From assembly GCA_035701825.1 (NCBI GenBank), contig DASSRK010000051.1, positions 30,472 through 94,471 of the forward strand: DNA of 64,000 bases, given 5' to 3'. Shown piece by piece: positions 19,995-29,233 of this stretch. A program made the position numbers and the translations under genes. The notes under the pieces are model-generated. The model ran no database searches, was not told the DNA's origin, and saw nothing but the letters and a program-made list of their open reading frames with translations. Within the stretch, counting starts at the first letter, position 1. Every line of letters begins with the position of its first letter. The DNA comes from CADEED01 sp035701825 (GTDB taxonomy: Bacteria > Pseudomonadota > Gammaproteobacteria > Steroidobacterales > Steroidobacteraceae).

Positions 19995-19995
19995 G

Positions 19996-21174
19996 ATGAC
20001 CACGCGCGACGCGTGGATCGTCTCCACGGCACGCACGCCCATCGGCCGCGCCTATCGCGGCGCCTTCAATGACACGCCGGCGCCCACGCTCGCGGCGCAC
20101 GCGCTGACCGCGGCGGTCGGGCGCGCGGGCGTCGCACCCGCTGAAGTCGAGGATTGTCTGTTGGGGTGCTCGCTGCCCCAGGGCACGCAACACACCCTAG
20201 GACGCATGGCGGCGCTGCGCGCGGGCTTTCCAGTGGAAGTGCCGGGCATGACCCTCGAGCGCCAGTGTTCCTCGGGGTTGATGACCATCGCTACCGCCGC
20301 CAAGCAGGTCATCGTCGATCGCATGGACATCGTGGTCGCGGGCGGCGTGGAGTCCATTTCGCTGGCGCAGACGCCGGCGTTGCGCATCGACCCGGATCCC
20401 GGGTTGTCAGCCCTGCAGCCCGACGCCACCATGCCCATGATCGGCACCGCCGAGGTGGTGGCCGCGCGCTACGGTATCTCGCGCGAACGATGCGATGCAT
20501 ACGCGCTGGCTTCGCAGCAGCGCACGGCGGCTGCGCAGCAGGCGGGGCGCTTCGATGCCGAGATCGTGCCTTGCAAGGCGACCATGAAGGTGGTCGACAA
20601 GGCCAGCGGAGAAGTCAGCTACCGCGAGCTCGCGATATCGCGCGACGAGGGCATGCGCCCCGACACGACGCTCGCCGGCCTCGCGGCGCTCAAGCCGGTG
20701 CACGCCGGCGGCACGGTGACGGCCGGCAACGCCAGCCAGTTGTCCGATGGCGCGTCGGCCTGCGTGGTGATGGAAGCGCACCTCGCCGAGAAGCGCGGCC
20801 TGCCGCCACTGGGCCGTTACGTCGGCATGGCCGTCGCCGGCACGCGGCCCGACGAAATGGGCATCGGCCCGGTAGTCGCGGTGCCGAGATTGCTGGAACG
20901 CTTCGGCCTGCGCGTCGATGACATCGGGCTGTGGGAGCTCAACGAGGCGTTCGCCGTGCAGGTGATCTACTGCCGCGACAAGCTCGGCATTCCCGACGAG
21001 CGCCTGAACGTCGACGGCGGTGCCATCTCGATCGGCCATCCGTACGGCATGTCCGGCGCGCGGCTGGTGGGACATGCGCTCATCGAAGGAAAACGCCGTG
21101 GCGCGCGCCACGTCGTGGTCACCATGTGCGTGGGCGGCGGCATGGGCGCCGCGGGGTTGTTCGAAGTCCTGTAA
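19996..21174 (+). CDS. Thiolase (acetyl-CoA acyltransferase)
   Basis: A 392-residue thiolase with all catalytic signatures: nucleophile C91 in LERQCSSGLMT, NEAFA, GGAISIGHPYGMSGARL with the His, and the C-terminal CVGGGMGAAGLFEVL cysteine loop. It cleaves 3-ketoacyl-CoA to acetyl- (or propionyl-) CoA plus the shortened acyl-CoA, completing a beta-oxidation-like sequence. The ATG at 19996 begins just after the SDR stop. It is the last gene of the coupled block, 15 bases before the DNA glycosylase gene. Confidence 0.93.
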   Translation: MTTRDAWIVSTARTPIGRAYRGAFNDTPAPTLAAHALTAAVGRAGVAPAEVEDCLLGCSLPQGTQHTLGRMAALRAGFPVEVPGMTLERQCSSGLMTIATAAKQVIVDRMDIVVAGGVESISLAQTPALRIDPDPGLSALQPDATMPMIGTAEVVAARYGISRERCDAYALASQQRTAAAQQAGRFDAEIVPCKATMKVVDKASGEVSYRELAISRDEGMRPDTTLAGLAALKPVHAGGTVTAGNASQLSDGASACVVMEAHLAEKRGLPPLGRYVGMAVAGTRPDEMGIGPVVAVPRLLERFGLRVDDIGLWELNEAFAVQVIYCRDKLGIPDERLNVDGGAISIGHPYGMSGARLVGHALIEGKRRGARHVVVTMCVGGGMGAAGLFEVL

Positions 21175-21189
21175 GGTGGCGCGCAGCGC

Positions 21190-21642
21190 ATGCGCCTCTG
21201 GTCACTCCATCCCCGCTATCTCGACTCCGTCGGGCTCGTCGCCCTGTGGCGCGAGGCGCTACTGGCGCGCGCCGTGCTGCGCGGCCGGACGCGCGGCTAC
21301 CGGCATCATCCGCAGCTCGAACGCTTCCGCGCGCATGGCTCGCCGAAGCTCGCGATCAGCGCCTATCTCGCGGCGATCCACGCCGAGGCCACCGCCCGGG
21401 GTTATGTCTTCGACCGTTCGAAGGTCGGCCCGGTGCGCAAGACGGCCGTGATGCACGTCACGCGCGGGCAGATCGAATGCGAATGGGCCCATCTACTGCG
21501 CAAGCTGTCCTTGCGTTCGCCGGCCCGATTTGAAAAGTTGGCGGGTGTGCGACGTCCTGCCTGCCATCCGTCGTTTCGCACGCGGCCCGGCCCGGTCGCG
21601 TCCTGGGAGCGGGCCACCGGCCGAGGGAGCAAGAACAGATGA
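21190..21642 (+). CDS. Pyrimidine-dimer DNA glycosylase/endonuclease V family protein
   Basis: A 150-residue protein with the short-family opening MRLWSLHPRYLDSVGLVALWREALLARAVL and the later RHHPQLERF-AHG and Y-L-AIHAEA-ARGY motifs of the Pyr_excise group. T4 endonuclease V relatives excise cyclobutane pyrimidine dimers. Enzymatic activity is inferred from the family, not from residues I can verify. The basic C-terminal tail is irregular, and its stop overlaps the next gene (ATGA). It is not functionally linked to the catabolic operon upstream but may be read through from it. Confidence 0.8.
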   Translation: MRLWSLHPRYLDSVGLVALWREALLARAVLRGRTRGYRHHPQLERFRAHGSPKLAISAYLAAIHAEATARGYVFDRSKVGPVRKTAVMHVTRGQIECEWAHLLRKLSLRSPARFEKLAGVRRPACHPSFRTRPGPVASWERATGRGSKNR

Positions 21643-22001
21643 GCGTGGATTTTCGCGAAGCCATGAGCAGCTCGATCTCCTACTGGGAACCGCGCCGGCT
21701 GGTCTACAACGCCGTGCTCGCGCTGATCGTCGTGGCCTGGTTCGTCGCCGGCTGGCCGGGCTCGAAGGAATCGCTGGGCACGGATCTCGCGCTGGGGCTG
21801 TTCATCCTCGCGGTGCTCGCCAACGTGGCGTACTGCGCGGTCTACCTGCCCGACCTCGCGCTGCAGTTCTCGACGTTCCGCGATGCGTGGCTACGTTGGC
21901 GCTGGGCGCTGCTCACCATCGGCACGCTGTTCGCCGCCGCGTTGACCTACTTCTTCGCCCAGGGAATGTTCGCGGTCCACGCCGTGCCTGTGCCGGCCTG
22001 A
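21639..22001 (+). CDS. Small membrane protein of unknown function
   Basis: A 120-residue protein with three hydrophobic segments (about 23-42, 48-68 and 88-107). I do not recognise a family. Its ATG overlaps the stop of the DNA glycosylase gene, so the two are translated together. The C-terminus is short and Pro/Ala/Val-rich. Codon use resembles that of its neighbours. Confidence 0.65.
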   Translation: MSVDFREAMSSSISYWEPRRLVYNAVLALIVVAWFVAGWPGSKESLGTDLALGLFILAVLANVAYCAVYLPDLALQFSTFRDAWLRWRWALLTIGTLFAAALTYFFAQGMFAVHAVPVPA

Positions 22002-22025
22002 CGCGCACCGGCGCAGCGCGGCGCG

Positions 22026-22424
22026 TCAATGCGACGCGCGGCTCGCGGGCGCCTCGGTGTGCGCCACGCATTTCCACTCGCCATCCGTCTTCACCCATGT
22101 CGAGGTGTCGTTGACGTCCTCGGTGGTGCCGCCGTGCGATTTGCCGCGTTCCACCATGGTCTGGCGCGCGTGATAGGCGAGCACCGCGGTGGTGTCGGTG
22201 GGAAACATCACTTCCATGTCGCTCAGCTCGAAGGACTTGAGCGTCATCGGTCCCTGCAACGCCATGCGCCGGTAGTCCTCGTGACCGAACTGCATCGCGC
22301 CCTTCGCGCTCACCATCAGCGCAGGCTCGGTGAGCATGCCGATGGCCACGTCCGGTTGTTGATCGACGATCGATTGCCAGAACTTCTTCTCCAGGTCGAT
22401 GAGCGTTTCTTTCGCGCTGGCCAT
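22026..22424 (-). CDS. SnoaL-like/DUF4440 protein
   Basis: A 132-residue NTF2-like cone fold: N-terminal helix pair (LIDLEKKFWQSIVDQQPD), the LMVSAKGAMQFGHEDY strand-turn, and a C-terminal TWVKTDGEWKCVAHTEAP hairpin typical of DUF4440/SnoaL-like proteins. These small proteins bind hydrophobic ligands or act as isomerases or scaffolds; no catalytic set can be named. Stands alone on the minus strand downstream of the MHS transporter gene's end. Confidence 0.82.
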   Translation of the reverse strand: MASAKETLIDLEKKFWQSIVDQQPDVAIGMLTEPALMVSAKGAMQFGHEDYRRMALQGPMTLKSFELSDMEVMFPTDTTAVLAYHARQTMVERGKSHGGTTEDVNDTSTWVKTDGEWKCVAHTEAPASRASH

Positions 22425-22519
22425 GAGAATCTCCTTACGCTGCGTGAAACGCCCATCTTCCGCGCGACGTGGGCGGGGACGATCGGGCGAAGCGGGCGAT
22501 TCCGGTCAGACTGCACTGA

Positions 22520-23809
22520 CTACCGCGGAACTCCCGCGACGCGGCGCGCGGAGATCGCGAGCACCAGGCCGGTGATGGCGAGTGCCGCGGCGACGTAGAG
22601 GGTGAGCGGGCGCGAGCTTCCGAATTCGCGATAGAGCGCGGCCAGGACGAGCGGCGCGATGCCGCCGGCGAATATCCCGCCGAGCGTGTAAGCGAGCGAC
22701 GCACCGGCGTAGCGTACCTGTGCGGGAAACTGCTCCGCGATGAACGCCGCCTGCGGGCCGTACATGAAAGCGTGCACGACCGATGCGGCGCACAGCGCGA
22801 GCAGCATGGCCGGCACCTCGCGCGAGTCGAGCAGCGGAAAGAACGCCGCCATGCACAACAGCGCGGCGAGCACGCCCGCGCCATACACGGCGCGCCGACC
22901 ATACCGGTCCGAGAGCTGGCCGGCGAGCGGCATGCAGGCCGCGTTCAGCACCGCGCCGATGGCCAGCAGGCCCACGGGCAGCGAGCGCGGCAGGCCCAGG
23001 GTCTGCGTGACATAGCTGATCGAGAAAACCGCGTAGCAGGAGTACATGACGTCCGGTCCGAGGCGCGCACCCGCGGACACCAGCAACCCGCGCCCATGTT
23101 CGCGCAACACCAGGCCGAGGGGTGCGCGCGCCAGCGCGGAGCGCCGTTCCAATTCGAGGAATTGCGGTGTCTCGGTGACGCCGGCGCGCAACCAGATGCC
23201 GAACGCCACGAGCACGATGCTCGCCAGCAGCGGCACGCGCCAACCCCACGAAATCTGCTGTTCGTCCGTCAGCCAGCCCTGTGTCAGCGCCACGACCGCG
23301 AAGGCCATGACCGTGCCCACGGACGGACCCATCTGCGCGAACGACGCGTTGCGGCCGCGCTGCCCTTCGGCGCCATGCTCCAGCGACAGCAGCACGGCTC
23401 CGGCCCACTCGCCGCCCAGGGCCACGCCCTGGATGAAACGCAGCGAAACCAGCAGCGCCGGCGCCCACGCGCCGATCTGCGCATACGTCGGCAACAGGCC
23501 GATGAGCACGGTGGACACGCCCATGAGCAGGAGCGTGACCATGAGCACGAAGCGACGACCGCGACGGTCACCGAGGTGGCCAAACAACACCCCGCCCACC
23601 GGCCGCGAGAGATAGCCCACCCAGAACGTCGCGAAGGACAGCAAGGTGCCCGCGGTGGCGTCGAAGGTGGGAAAGAACAGCTTGTTGAACACCAGCGCCG
23701 CGAGCGTGTTGTAGGCCGCGAAGTCGTAGTATTCGAGCGCGGTGCCGGCGACGCTCGCGAACCCCAGGCGGCGCATCGGTGGCGCGGTGGCGGCGACCTC
23801 CTGTGTCAC
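22520..23809 (-). CDS. MFS transporter of the metabolite:H+ symporter (MHS) family
   Basis: A 429-residue, 12-helix transporter with MHS hallmarks: ALEYYDFAAYNTLAALVFNKLFFP in helix 1, RPVGGVLFGHLGDRRGRRFVL in the loop after helix 2, and RFIQGVALGGEWAGAVLL in helix 4. The GTG at 23809 overlaps the 5-oxoprolinase stop (GTGA), giving a short cytoplasmic N-terminus; an internal ATG at 23776 is the alternative. Coupling to the oxoprolinase suggests uptake of 5-oxoproline, a hydantoin-like amide or a related dicarboxylate. Confidence 0.88.
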   Translation of the reverse strand: MTQEVAATAPPMRRLGFASVAGTALEYYDFAAYNTLAALVFNKLFFPTFDATAGTLLSFATFWVGYLSRPVGGVLFGHLGDRRGRRFVLMVTLLLMGVSTVLIGLLPTYAQIGAWAPALLVSLRFIQGVALGGEWAGAVLLSLEHGAEGQRGRNASFAQMGPSVGTVMAFAVVALTQGWLTDEQQISWGWRVPLLASIVLVAFGIWLRAGVTETPQFLELERRSALARAPLGLVLREHGRGLLVSAGARLGPDVMYSCYAVFSISYVTQTLGLPRSLPVGLLAIGAVLNAACMPLAGQLSDRYGRRAVYGAGVLAALLCMAAFFPLLDSREVPAMLLALCAASVVHAFMYGPQAAFIAEQFPAQVRYAGASLAYTLGGIFAGGIAPLVLAALYREFGSSRPLTLYVAAALAITGLVLAISARRVAGVPR

Positions 23810-26800
23810 GGCGAGCCGAATCCGCCGCCGCCGGGCGTTTCGATGACCACGACCTCGCCACGCTCCACCTCGCGGGTGAAGGTCGCGCCGAGCTCCTCGT
23901 GCCGGCCGTCGTTGCGCTCTATCCAGTTGAGCCCGGGCTGCGCGGGGCCGCCGCCGTCGAGTCCGCCCGGCATGGTGCGGCGGCGATTGGCGAGCAGGAT
24001 GGCGGTCATGGGCTTGAGGAAACGGATGCGGCGCTCGACACCGTCGCCACCGCGGAACCGGCCCTTGCCACCCGAGCCGCGCCGGATGCGGAACGACTCG
24101 AGCCGCACCGGGAAGCGCCACTCGAGGACTTCGGGGTCGGTGAGCCGCGAATTCGTCATGTGTGTCTGCACGGCATCCGTGCCGTCGAAGCCCGGCCCCG
24201 CGCCCGAGCCGCCGGCGATGGTCTCGTAGTACTGGTACTGCGCATCGCCGAAGGTGAAGTTGTTCATGGTTCCCTGCGATGCGGCGAGCACGCCGAGCGC
24301 GCGGTACAGGCAGTCGGTGACCACTTGCGAGGTCTCGACGTTGCCCGCGACCACGGCCGCGGGATAGCGCGGGTTGAGCATGCAGCCTTCGGGCACGATG
24401 AGCCGCAGCGGTTTCAGGCAGCCCGCATTCATCGGGATCTCGTCGTCGACCAGCGTGCGGAACACGTACAGCACCGCGGCGCGCGTGACCGGCAGCGGGG
24501 CGTTGAAATTGTCGGGTAGTTGGGCGCTGCTGCCGGTGAAGTCGATGGTCGCCGCGCGCTGCGCGGCGTCGATGCTGATCTTCACCTGGATGACCGCGCC
24601 GTTGTCCATCTCGCAGCGCGCCTCGCCGTCACGCAGCGCGCCGATCACCTGGCGCACGGCCGCCTCGGCATTGTCCTGCACGTGCCGCATGTAGGCGCGC
24701 ACCACGTCCAGGCCGTAGTGGCTCGCCATGGCGGTGAGCTCGGCGATGCCTTTCTGGCAGGCGGCCACCTGCGCGCGCAGGTCGGCCAGGTTCTGCGCGA
24801 CGTTGCGCACCGGGTGCGCGCCGCCCGTGAGCACCTGGCGCAGCGCGCGCTCGAGGAACTCGCCGCGCGCGACGATCTGCACGTTGTCGAGCAGCACGCC
24901 TTCCTCGTCGATGTGCTTCGAGTCCGAGGGCATGGAGCCGGGCGTGATGCCGCCGATGTCGGCGTGGTGCCCGCGCGCGGCGACGTAGAACTCGGGTTGC
25001 CTGGCGTCGCCGGCGAGGAATACCGGCATGACCACGGTGACGTCGGGCAGGTGCGTGCCGCCGGCGTAGGGCGCGTTCAACACGAACGCGTCGCCGGGAT
25101 TCATGCGGCCGGCGCGGCGCCGCAGGATTTCCTGCACCGATTCGCCCATCGAGCCCAGGTGCACCGGCATGTGAGGCGCGTTGGCGATCAGCTGGCCCTG
25201 CTGGTCGAACAGCGCGCAGGAGAAATCCAGCCGCTCCTTGATGTTCACCGAGCTCGCCGTGTTCGCGAGTGTCACGCCCATCTGCTCGGCGATGGCCATG
25301 AAGAGGTTGTTGAAGATCTCGAGCAGCACCGGGTCGGCGCGCGTCGAGGCCTTCTCCGGCGCGCGCTCCGCGGTTTTCTCGAGCAACAGGTGATCGGCGG
25401 CGCCGAGCGTGGCGCACCAGCCGCGCTCGATGACGATGGTGTTGTGCGGCTCGAAGATCACCGCGGGGCCGTCGATGCGATCGGCGGGACGCAATGCGTC
25501 GCGCCGGTAGAACGGCGCGTCGATCCAGGCGCCGTCGAAATACACGCGGCGGATGGCCTGCGGCGCGAGAGCGCGGGCGCGCGGTTCGAACCGGCGCGGT
25601 ATCTCCTCGTGGCGCGTGCGGCCGCTGGCCGCGAGCGAAATGGCGTCGATGACCACGGCGCGGCCCGGCACGTGGAAGCCATAGCGCGTGCGGTATTGCG
25701 CGAGGAACTCGGCGCCGAGCGTCGCGGCGGTGGAGCTCGCGGTGAGCGGCACCGTCAGCGTGGAATCAGTGTCGGCGTACTTGAGGAGCACCGAGCGCTC
25801 GATGGATACCGAATCCTTGACGAAGCCCTGGTGGGCGAGCTCGGCGCGCGCCTCGAGCTCGAGGTCCTCGAACAGCGGTCCGAGGCGCGCGAGCGCGCCG
25901 TCGTCCAGCGTCTCCTCGATGGTGCGCTGGCGCAGGGCCATCGCGTCGGCCAGCCCGATGCCGTAGGCCGACAGCACGCCGGCCAGCGGATGGATGAACA
26001 CGCGGCGCATGCCGAGCGCGTCGGCCACCAGGCAGGCGTGCTGGCCGGCGGCGCCGCCGAAGCAGGTGAGCGTGTAGCCGGTGACATCGTGGCCGCGCTG
26101 CACGGAGATCTTCTTGATGGCGTTCGCCATGTTCTCGACCGCGATGCGGATGCAGCCCGCGGCGAGCGTCGCGGTGCCGGTGGGCGTGGCGTCGCCATTC
26201 ATGGATTGCGCCAGTGTCTCGAAGCCGCGCGACACCACGGCCGCGTCCAGCATCAGGTCGCCGGTGGCGCCGAACACGGCCGGGAAGAAGTCGGGCTGGA
26301 TGCGGCCCAACAATACGTTGCAGTCGGTAACCGTGAGCGGGCCGCCGCGCCGGTAGGACGCCGGCCCCGGGTTGGCGCCCGCGGATTCCGGTCCGACGCG
26401 CAGGCGCACGCCATCGAAGTGGACGATGGAGCCGCCGCCGGCCGCCACCGTGTGGATGCGCAGGATGGGCGTGCGCAGCCGCACGCCGCCGACCTCGACG
26501 TCGAGCGCGCGCTCGTAGTCGCCGGCGAAATGCCCGACGTCGGTGGACGTGCCGCCCATGTCGAAGGCGATGATCCTGCGGAGCCCCGCGCCCTGGGCGG
26601 CGCGCGCCGCGCCCACGATGCCGCCAGCGGGACCGGAGAGGATCGCGTCCTTGCCGTGGAACGACGCCGCGTCGCTCAGGCCGCCCGAGGACTGCATGAA
26701 CTGCAGGCGCACGCCGGGCAGCGCCGCCGCGACGCTCTCCACGTAGCGGCGCAGCACCGGCGACAGATAGGCATCCGCCACCGTGGTGTCGCCGCGCGAC

Positions 26801-27402
26801 ACCAACCGCATCAGCGGACTCACGGTGTGCGACACCGAGATCTGCGTGAAGCCGACGCGCCGCGCGATGGCCTCGAGCGCGCGCTCGTGCGCGGGGTAGC
26901 GGTAGCCGTGCATCAGCACGATGGCGCAGGCGTGGATGCCGCGCGCGAAGGCCGCGCGCAGCGCCTGCTCGGCGCTGGACTCGTGCAGCGCACGCACCGC
27001 TTCGCCGTGCGCCCCCATGCGCTCGTCGACCTCGATGACTTCCTCGTACAGCATCGAGGGCAGCTCGATGTGCCGCACGAACAGCTTCGGGCGATGTTGA
27101 TAGGCGATGCGCAGGCTGTCGGCGAAGCCGCGCGTGGTCACGAACACGGTGCGGTCGCCCTTGCGCTCCAGCAGCGCGTTGGTGGCCACGGTGGTGCCCA
27201 TGCGCACCGCCTCGATGTCGGCGGCGGGCAGCGGCGCCCCCGGCGCGAGGCCGAGCAGCTCGCGGATGCCGTGGATGGCGGCATCGTCATAGCGCTCCGG
27301 GTTCTCGGAGAGCAGCTTGTGCGCCACGCGCGTGCCGTCGGGGCGGCGCGCCACGATGTCGGTGAAGGTGCCGCCGCGATCGATCCAGAACTGCCAGGTC
27401 AT
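23806..27402 (-). CDS. 5-oxoprolinase / hydantoinase fusion (HyuA-HyuB type)
   Basis: A 1198-residue single-chain enzyme, close to the length of eukaryotic OPLAH, rather than the two separate subunits common in bacteria. Residues about 1-660 are HyuA-like: FWIDRGGTFTDIVA phosphate-binding opening, FVTTRGFADSL, and IIAFDMGGTSTDVG actin-like motif. Residues about 690-1198 are HyuB-like: PVLLEIFNNLFMAIAEQMG, DFSCALFD, APYAGGTHLPDVTVV, and a C-terminal GGSGAGPGFDGTDAVQTHMTNSR-type tail ending in ETPGGGGFG. It would use ATP to open a cyclic amide such as 5-oxoproline. It overlaps both the upstream coiled-coil gene and the MHS transporter by four bases. Confidence 0.92.
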   Translation of the reverse strand: MTWQFWIDRGGTFTDIVARRPDGTRVAHKLLSENPERYDDAAIHGIRELLGLAPGAPLPAADIEAVRMGTTVATNALLERKGDRTVFVTTRGFADSLRIAYQHRPKLFVRHIELPSMLYEEVIEVDERMGAHGEAVRALHESSAEQALRAAFARGIHACAIVLMHGYRYPAHERALEAIARRVGFTQISVSHTVSPLMRLVSRGDTTVADAYLSPVLRRYVESVAAALPGVRLQFMQSSGGLSDAASFHGKDAILSGPAGGIVGAARAAQGAGLRRIIAFDMGGTSTDVGHFAGDYERALDVEVGGVRLRTPILRIHTVAAGGGSIVHFDGVRLRVGPESAGANPGPASYRRGGPLTVTDCNVLLGRIQPDFFPAVFGATGDLMLDAAVVSRGFETLAQSMNGDATPTGTATLAAGCIRIAVENMANAIKKISVQRGHDVTGYTLTCFGGAAGQHACLVADALGMRRVFIHPLAGVLSAYGIGLADAMALRQRTIEETLDDGALARLGPLFEDLELEARAELAHQGFVKDSVSIERSVLLKYADTDSTLTVPLTASSTAATLGAEFLAQYRTRYGFHVPGRAVVIDAISLAASGRTRHEEIPRRFEPRARALAPQAIRRVYFDGAWIDAPFYRRDALRPADRIDGPAVIFEPHNTIVIERGWCATLGAADHLLLEKTAERAPEKASTRADPVLLEIFNNLFMAIAEQMGVTLANTASSVNIKERLDFSCALFDQQGQLIANAPHMPVHLGSMGESVQEILRRRAGRMNPGDAFVLNAPYAGGTHLPDVTVVMPVFLAGDARQPEFYVAARGHHADIGGITPGSMPSDSKHIDEEGVLLDNVQIVARGEFLERALRQVLTGGAHPVRNVAQNLADLRAQVAACQKGIAELTAMASHYGLDVVRAYMRHVQDNAEAAVRQVIGALRDGEARCEMDNGAVIQVKISIDAAQRAATIDFTGSSAQLPDNFNAPLPVTRAAVLYVFRTLVDDEIPMNAGCLKPLRLIVPEGCMLNPRYPAAVVAGNVETSQVVTDCLYRALGVLAASQGTMNNFTFGDAQYQYYETIAGGSGAGPGFDGTDAVQTHMTNSRLTDPEVLEWRFPVRLESFRIRRGSGGKGRFRGGDGVERRIRFLKPMTAILLANRRRTMPGGLDGGGPAQPGLNWIERNDGRHEELGATFTREVERGEVVVIETPGGGGFGSP

Positions 27403-28145
27403 CGGCGGGAGGTGCCCGGGCGGGCCGGGCGCGGACGCGGTGACGACAACTCCGCGCGCCAGCGCTGCGCGCGCGTGGTGTCCGACAGCAGTGTGTTCAG
27501 CCGCGCGGTTTCAGCCGCGATCTGCGCATCGTCGAGCTCCTCGTCGCGCATGGCCCCGAAGCCGAAGCGCGCCGCTTCCCGCAACGCGGGCTGCGACCAC
27601 CAGCTCGGCTCGGGATCACTTGGCGAACCGATGCGGAATTCGAAGGGTGCTTCGAGGCAGGCCGGCGGATTTCCCGCGCGGAACATCTGGAGTCGCACGG
27701 TCGCGCCGGGTTCGATGGCGGAGCAACGGAGGCCGCCCACACGGCAGCGCTCGATCTCGGTGACGGTGCGCGAAACGCGTTCGACCAGCACGCAGAGCCG
27801 CGCGCGGTGCAGATTGGTGACTTCGACGAAACTGCCGTTCTCGACCAGGGAGAGCATGGGCGGAACGACGCCCATGGCGCCGAATGCATGGGCTGCCTCG
27901 ACATCCTTGAGCCACCGCGCGTTCACCTGCGAGCGCAGGTATTGCAGCCGCTCGAGCGCCTGGGTGCGTGCCTTGAGTTCCTGCTCGGCCTTTGCCCGGG
28001 CCTCCCGGGCCGCGGCAGCCTCGGCCCGGGCACTGTCGGCGGCGGCGCGCTGCGCGGCACGCTGGCTCGCGACATGGAAAACCAACAACGCGACCAGCGC
28101 CAGAATGATACCCCCGACCGCAACGACAGCCCGCCTCGAAGCCAT
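27399..28145 (-). CDS. Membrane-anchored coiled-coil protein, unknown function
   Basis: A 248-residue protein with one N-terminal membrane helix (about 7-25), an Ala/Arg/Glu-rich coiled coil (about 28-75) and a C-terminal domain containing four cysteines in C-VLVERVSRTVTEIER-C...C and a later CLEAP. Topology with the C-terminal domain in the periplasm is likely. The stop overlaps the 5-oxoprolinase start (ATGA), so it belongs to that operon, yet no link to oxoproline metabolism is evident. I do not recognise the family. Confidence 0.65.
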   Translation of the reverse strand: MASRRAVVAVGGIILALVALLVFHVASQRAAQRAAADSARAEAAAAREARAKAEQELKARTQALERLQYLRSQVNARWLKDVEAAHAFGAMGVVPPMLSLVENGSFVEVTNLHRARLCVLVERVSRTVTEIERCRVGGLRCSAIEPGATVRLQMFRAGNPPACLEAPFEFRIGSPSDPEPSWWSQPALREAARFGFGAMRDEELDDAQIAAETARLNTLLSDTTRAQRWRAELSSPRPRPARPGTSRR

Positions 28146-28205
28146 GGCCGCGCATCATACGGAATCGGGCAACGGCCGGCCCGTGCAGGCGTGCAGGGTG
28201 GGCCG

Positions 28206-28688
28206 CTAGTGCGTCTCGCGTTGTGAGAAGACTTCGCGCGCGACGTTCAACGCGTTGATGGCGGCGGGGAATCCCGCGTAGACCGCCATCTGCAGGATGA
28301 CCTCGATGATCTCCTGCTCGCGGCAGCCGACGTTCAGCGCACCCTCGATGTGCACGCGCAGCTGCGGCTGCGCATTGCCGAGCGCGGTCAGCGCGGCGAT
28401 GGTGGCGATCTGCCGGGAACGCTTGTCGAGCCCGGGGCGCGCCATGACGTCGCCGTAGGAGAACTGCACGATCCAGTCGGCGAAGTCGGGGGCGATGTCG
28501 CGCAGGCGTTCGACCACCTCGGCGCCGGCGTCGCCGGTGAACTCGGCCAGCGCGCGCTTGCCGCGCGCGGAGCGTTCGTCGCTGTAGCTAACTACCTCGG
28601 CGCGGTGCGCGGGCGTGTCCTGCGGGTCGCGCGGGAAGGCGGGCGGGGCGGGCAGGTCGGGCAGGCGATCACGGGGCGAGGATTTCAT
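28206..28688 (-). CDS. Carboxymuconolactone-decarboxylase/AhpD-like family protein
   Basis: A 160-residue all-helical CMD-fold protein: RGKRALAEFTG opening, then LDKRSRQIATIAALTALGNAQPQLRVHIEGALNVGCREQEIIEVILQMAVYAGFPAAINAL. The CxxC redox pair of AhpD is absent (only one Cys, in VGCREQE), so peroxidase-reductase activity is unlikely. The His and Glu of gamma-carboxymuconolactone decarboxylases are present in the EGALNVG helix region (VHIEG). ATG at 28688 is preferred to an upstream TTG at 28706. It is divergent from nap. Confidence 0.85.
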   Translation of the reverse strand: MKSSPRDRLPDLPAPPAFPRDPQDTPAHRAEVVSYSDERSARGKRALAEFTGDAGAEVVERLRDIAPDFADWIVQFSYGDVMARPGLDKRSRQIATIAALTALGNAQPQLRVHIEGALNVGCREQEIIEVILQMAVYAGFPAAINALNVAREVFSQRETH

Positions 28689-28805
28689 GCGCGGCAGGTT
28701 AGACAATGGCTGACGGCATGGCTGTCAGAAAACGCCATACGCCAGCGTGCAATACGTACCAAGACCTATTCGCGAGGCGGCGCGAAACGGATACTAGAGG
28801 CCAGC

Positions 28806-28982
28806 ATGAGCGGCACTCCCACCGACGCCACTGCCAGCACGAAGCGCGAGGAAATCCGCGCCTTCGCGTTCCTGGCCTTCGTGCTGATCCCGGTGCTTTC
28901 GGTCATTTTCGTGGCCGGCTACGGATTCATGGTGTGGATCTGGCAGATATTCGCCGGCCCGCCGGGCCCGCCGCCGCCGTGA
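28806..28982 (+). CDS. napE: NapE, periplasmic nitrate reductase accessory membrane protein
   Basis: A 58-residue single-helix protein with the NapE pattern (TKREEIRAFAFLAFVLIPVLSVIFVAGYGFMVWIWQIFAGPPG). It is first in the order napE-D-A-B-C. Its exact role is unknown; it is membrane-bound. The stop overlaps the napD GTG (GTGA). Confidence 0.9.
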   Translation: MSGTPTDATASTKREEIRAFAFLAFVLIPVLSVIFVAGYGFMVWIWQIFAGPPGPPPP

Positions 28983-29233
28983 ACGCCGATACCCACATCG
29001 CCAGCCTCGTGGTACGCGCGCGCCCCGAGCGGGCCGCGCAGGTCGCCGCGTCGATTTCCGCCCGCGAAGGCCACGAGGTACGGGCCATGTCGGACGGCAA
29101 GATCGTGGTCGTGCTGGAAGCCCCCTCGGAGCGCGCCCTGGCGGATCGCATGGATGACTTGCGTGGCGAACCGGATGTCCTGTTCGTGAACCTCGTCTTT
29201 CATCAACTGGATAGTGGCGGAGGCGCGGAATGA
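28979..29233 (+). CDS. napD: NapD, NapA-specific Tat chaperone
   Basis: An 84-residue ferredoxin-like protein starting at GTG 28979 (overlapping napE). It has the NapD opening HIASLVVRARPE, a central EGHEVRAMSDGKIVVVLEA and a C-terminal VNLVFHQLDSG. NapD binds the twin-arginine signal of NapA and delays export until the Mo cofactor is inserted. The stop overlaps the napA ATG, giving coupled synthesis of chaperone and client. Confidence 0.92.
   Translation: MNADTHIASLVVRARPERAAQVAASISAREGHEVRAMSDGKIVVVLEAPSERALADRMDDLRGEPDVLFVNLVFHQLDSGGGAE

Noticed and set aside
24520..28209. A 1229-codon plus-strand open frame opposite the 5-oxoprolinase gene
   Set aside because: Its translation is Arg/Ala/Gly/His-rich with no domain, and the minus-strand frame encodes a complete, motif-bearing enzyme. 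It is a shadow caused by high GC in codon position three.
28707..28805. A search for an FNR or NarP site upstream of napE
   Set aside because: Only a weak ctgac/gtcag dyad and no TTGATnnnnATCAA-like sequence; I cannot support a named site.
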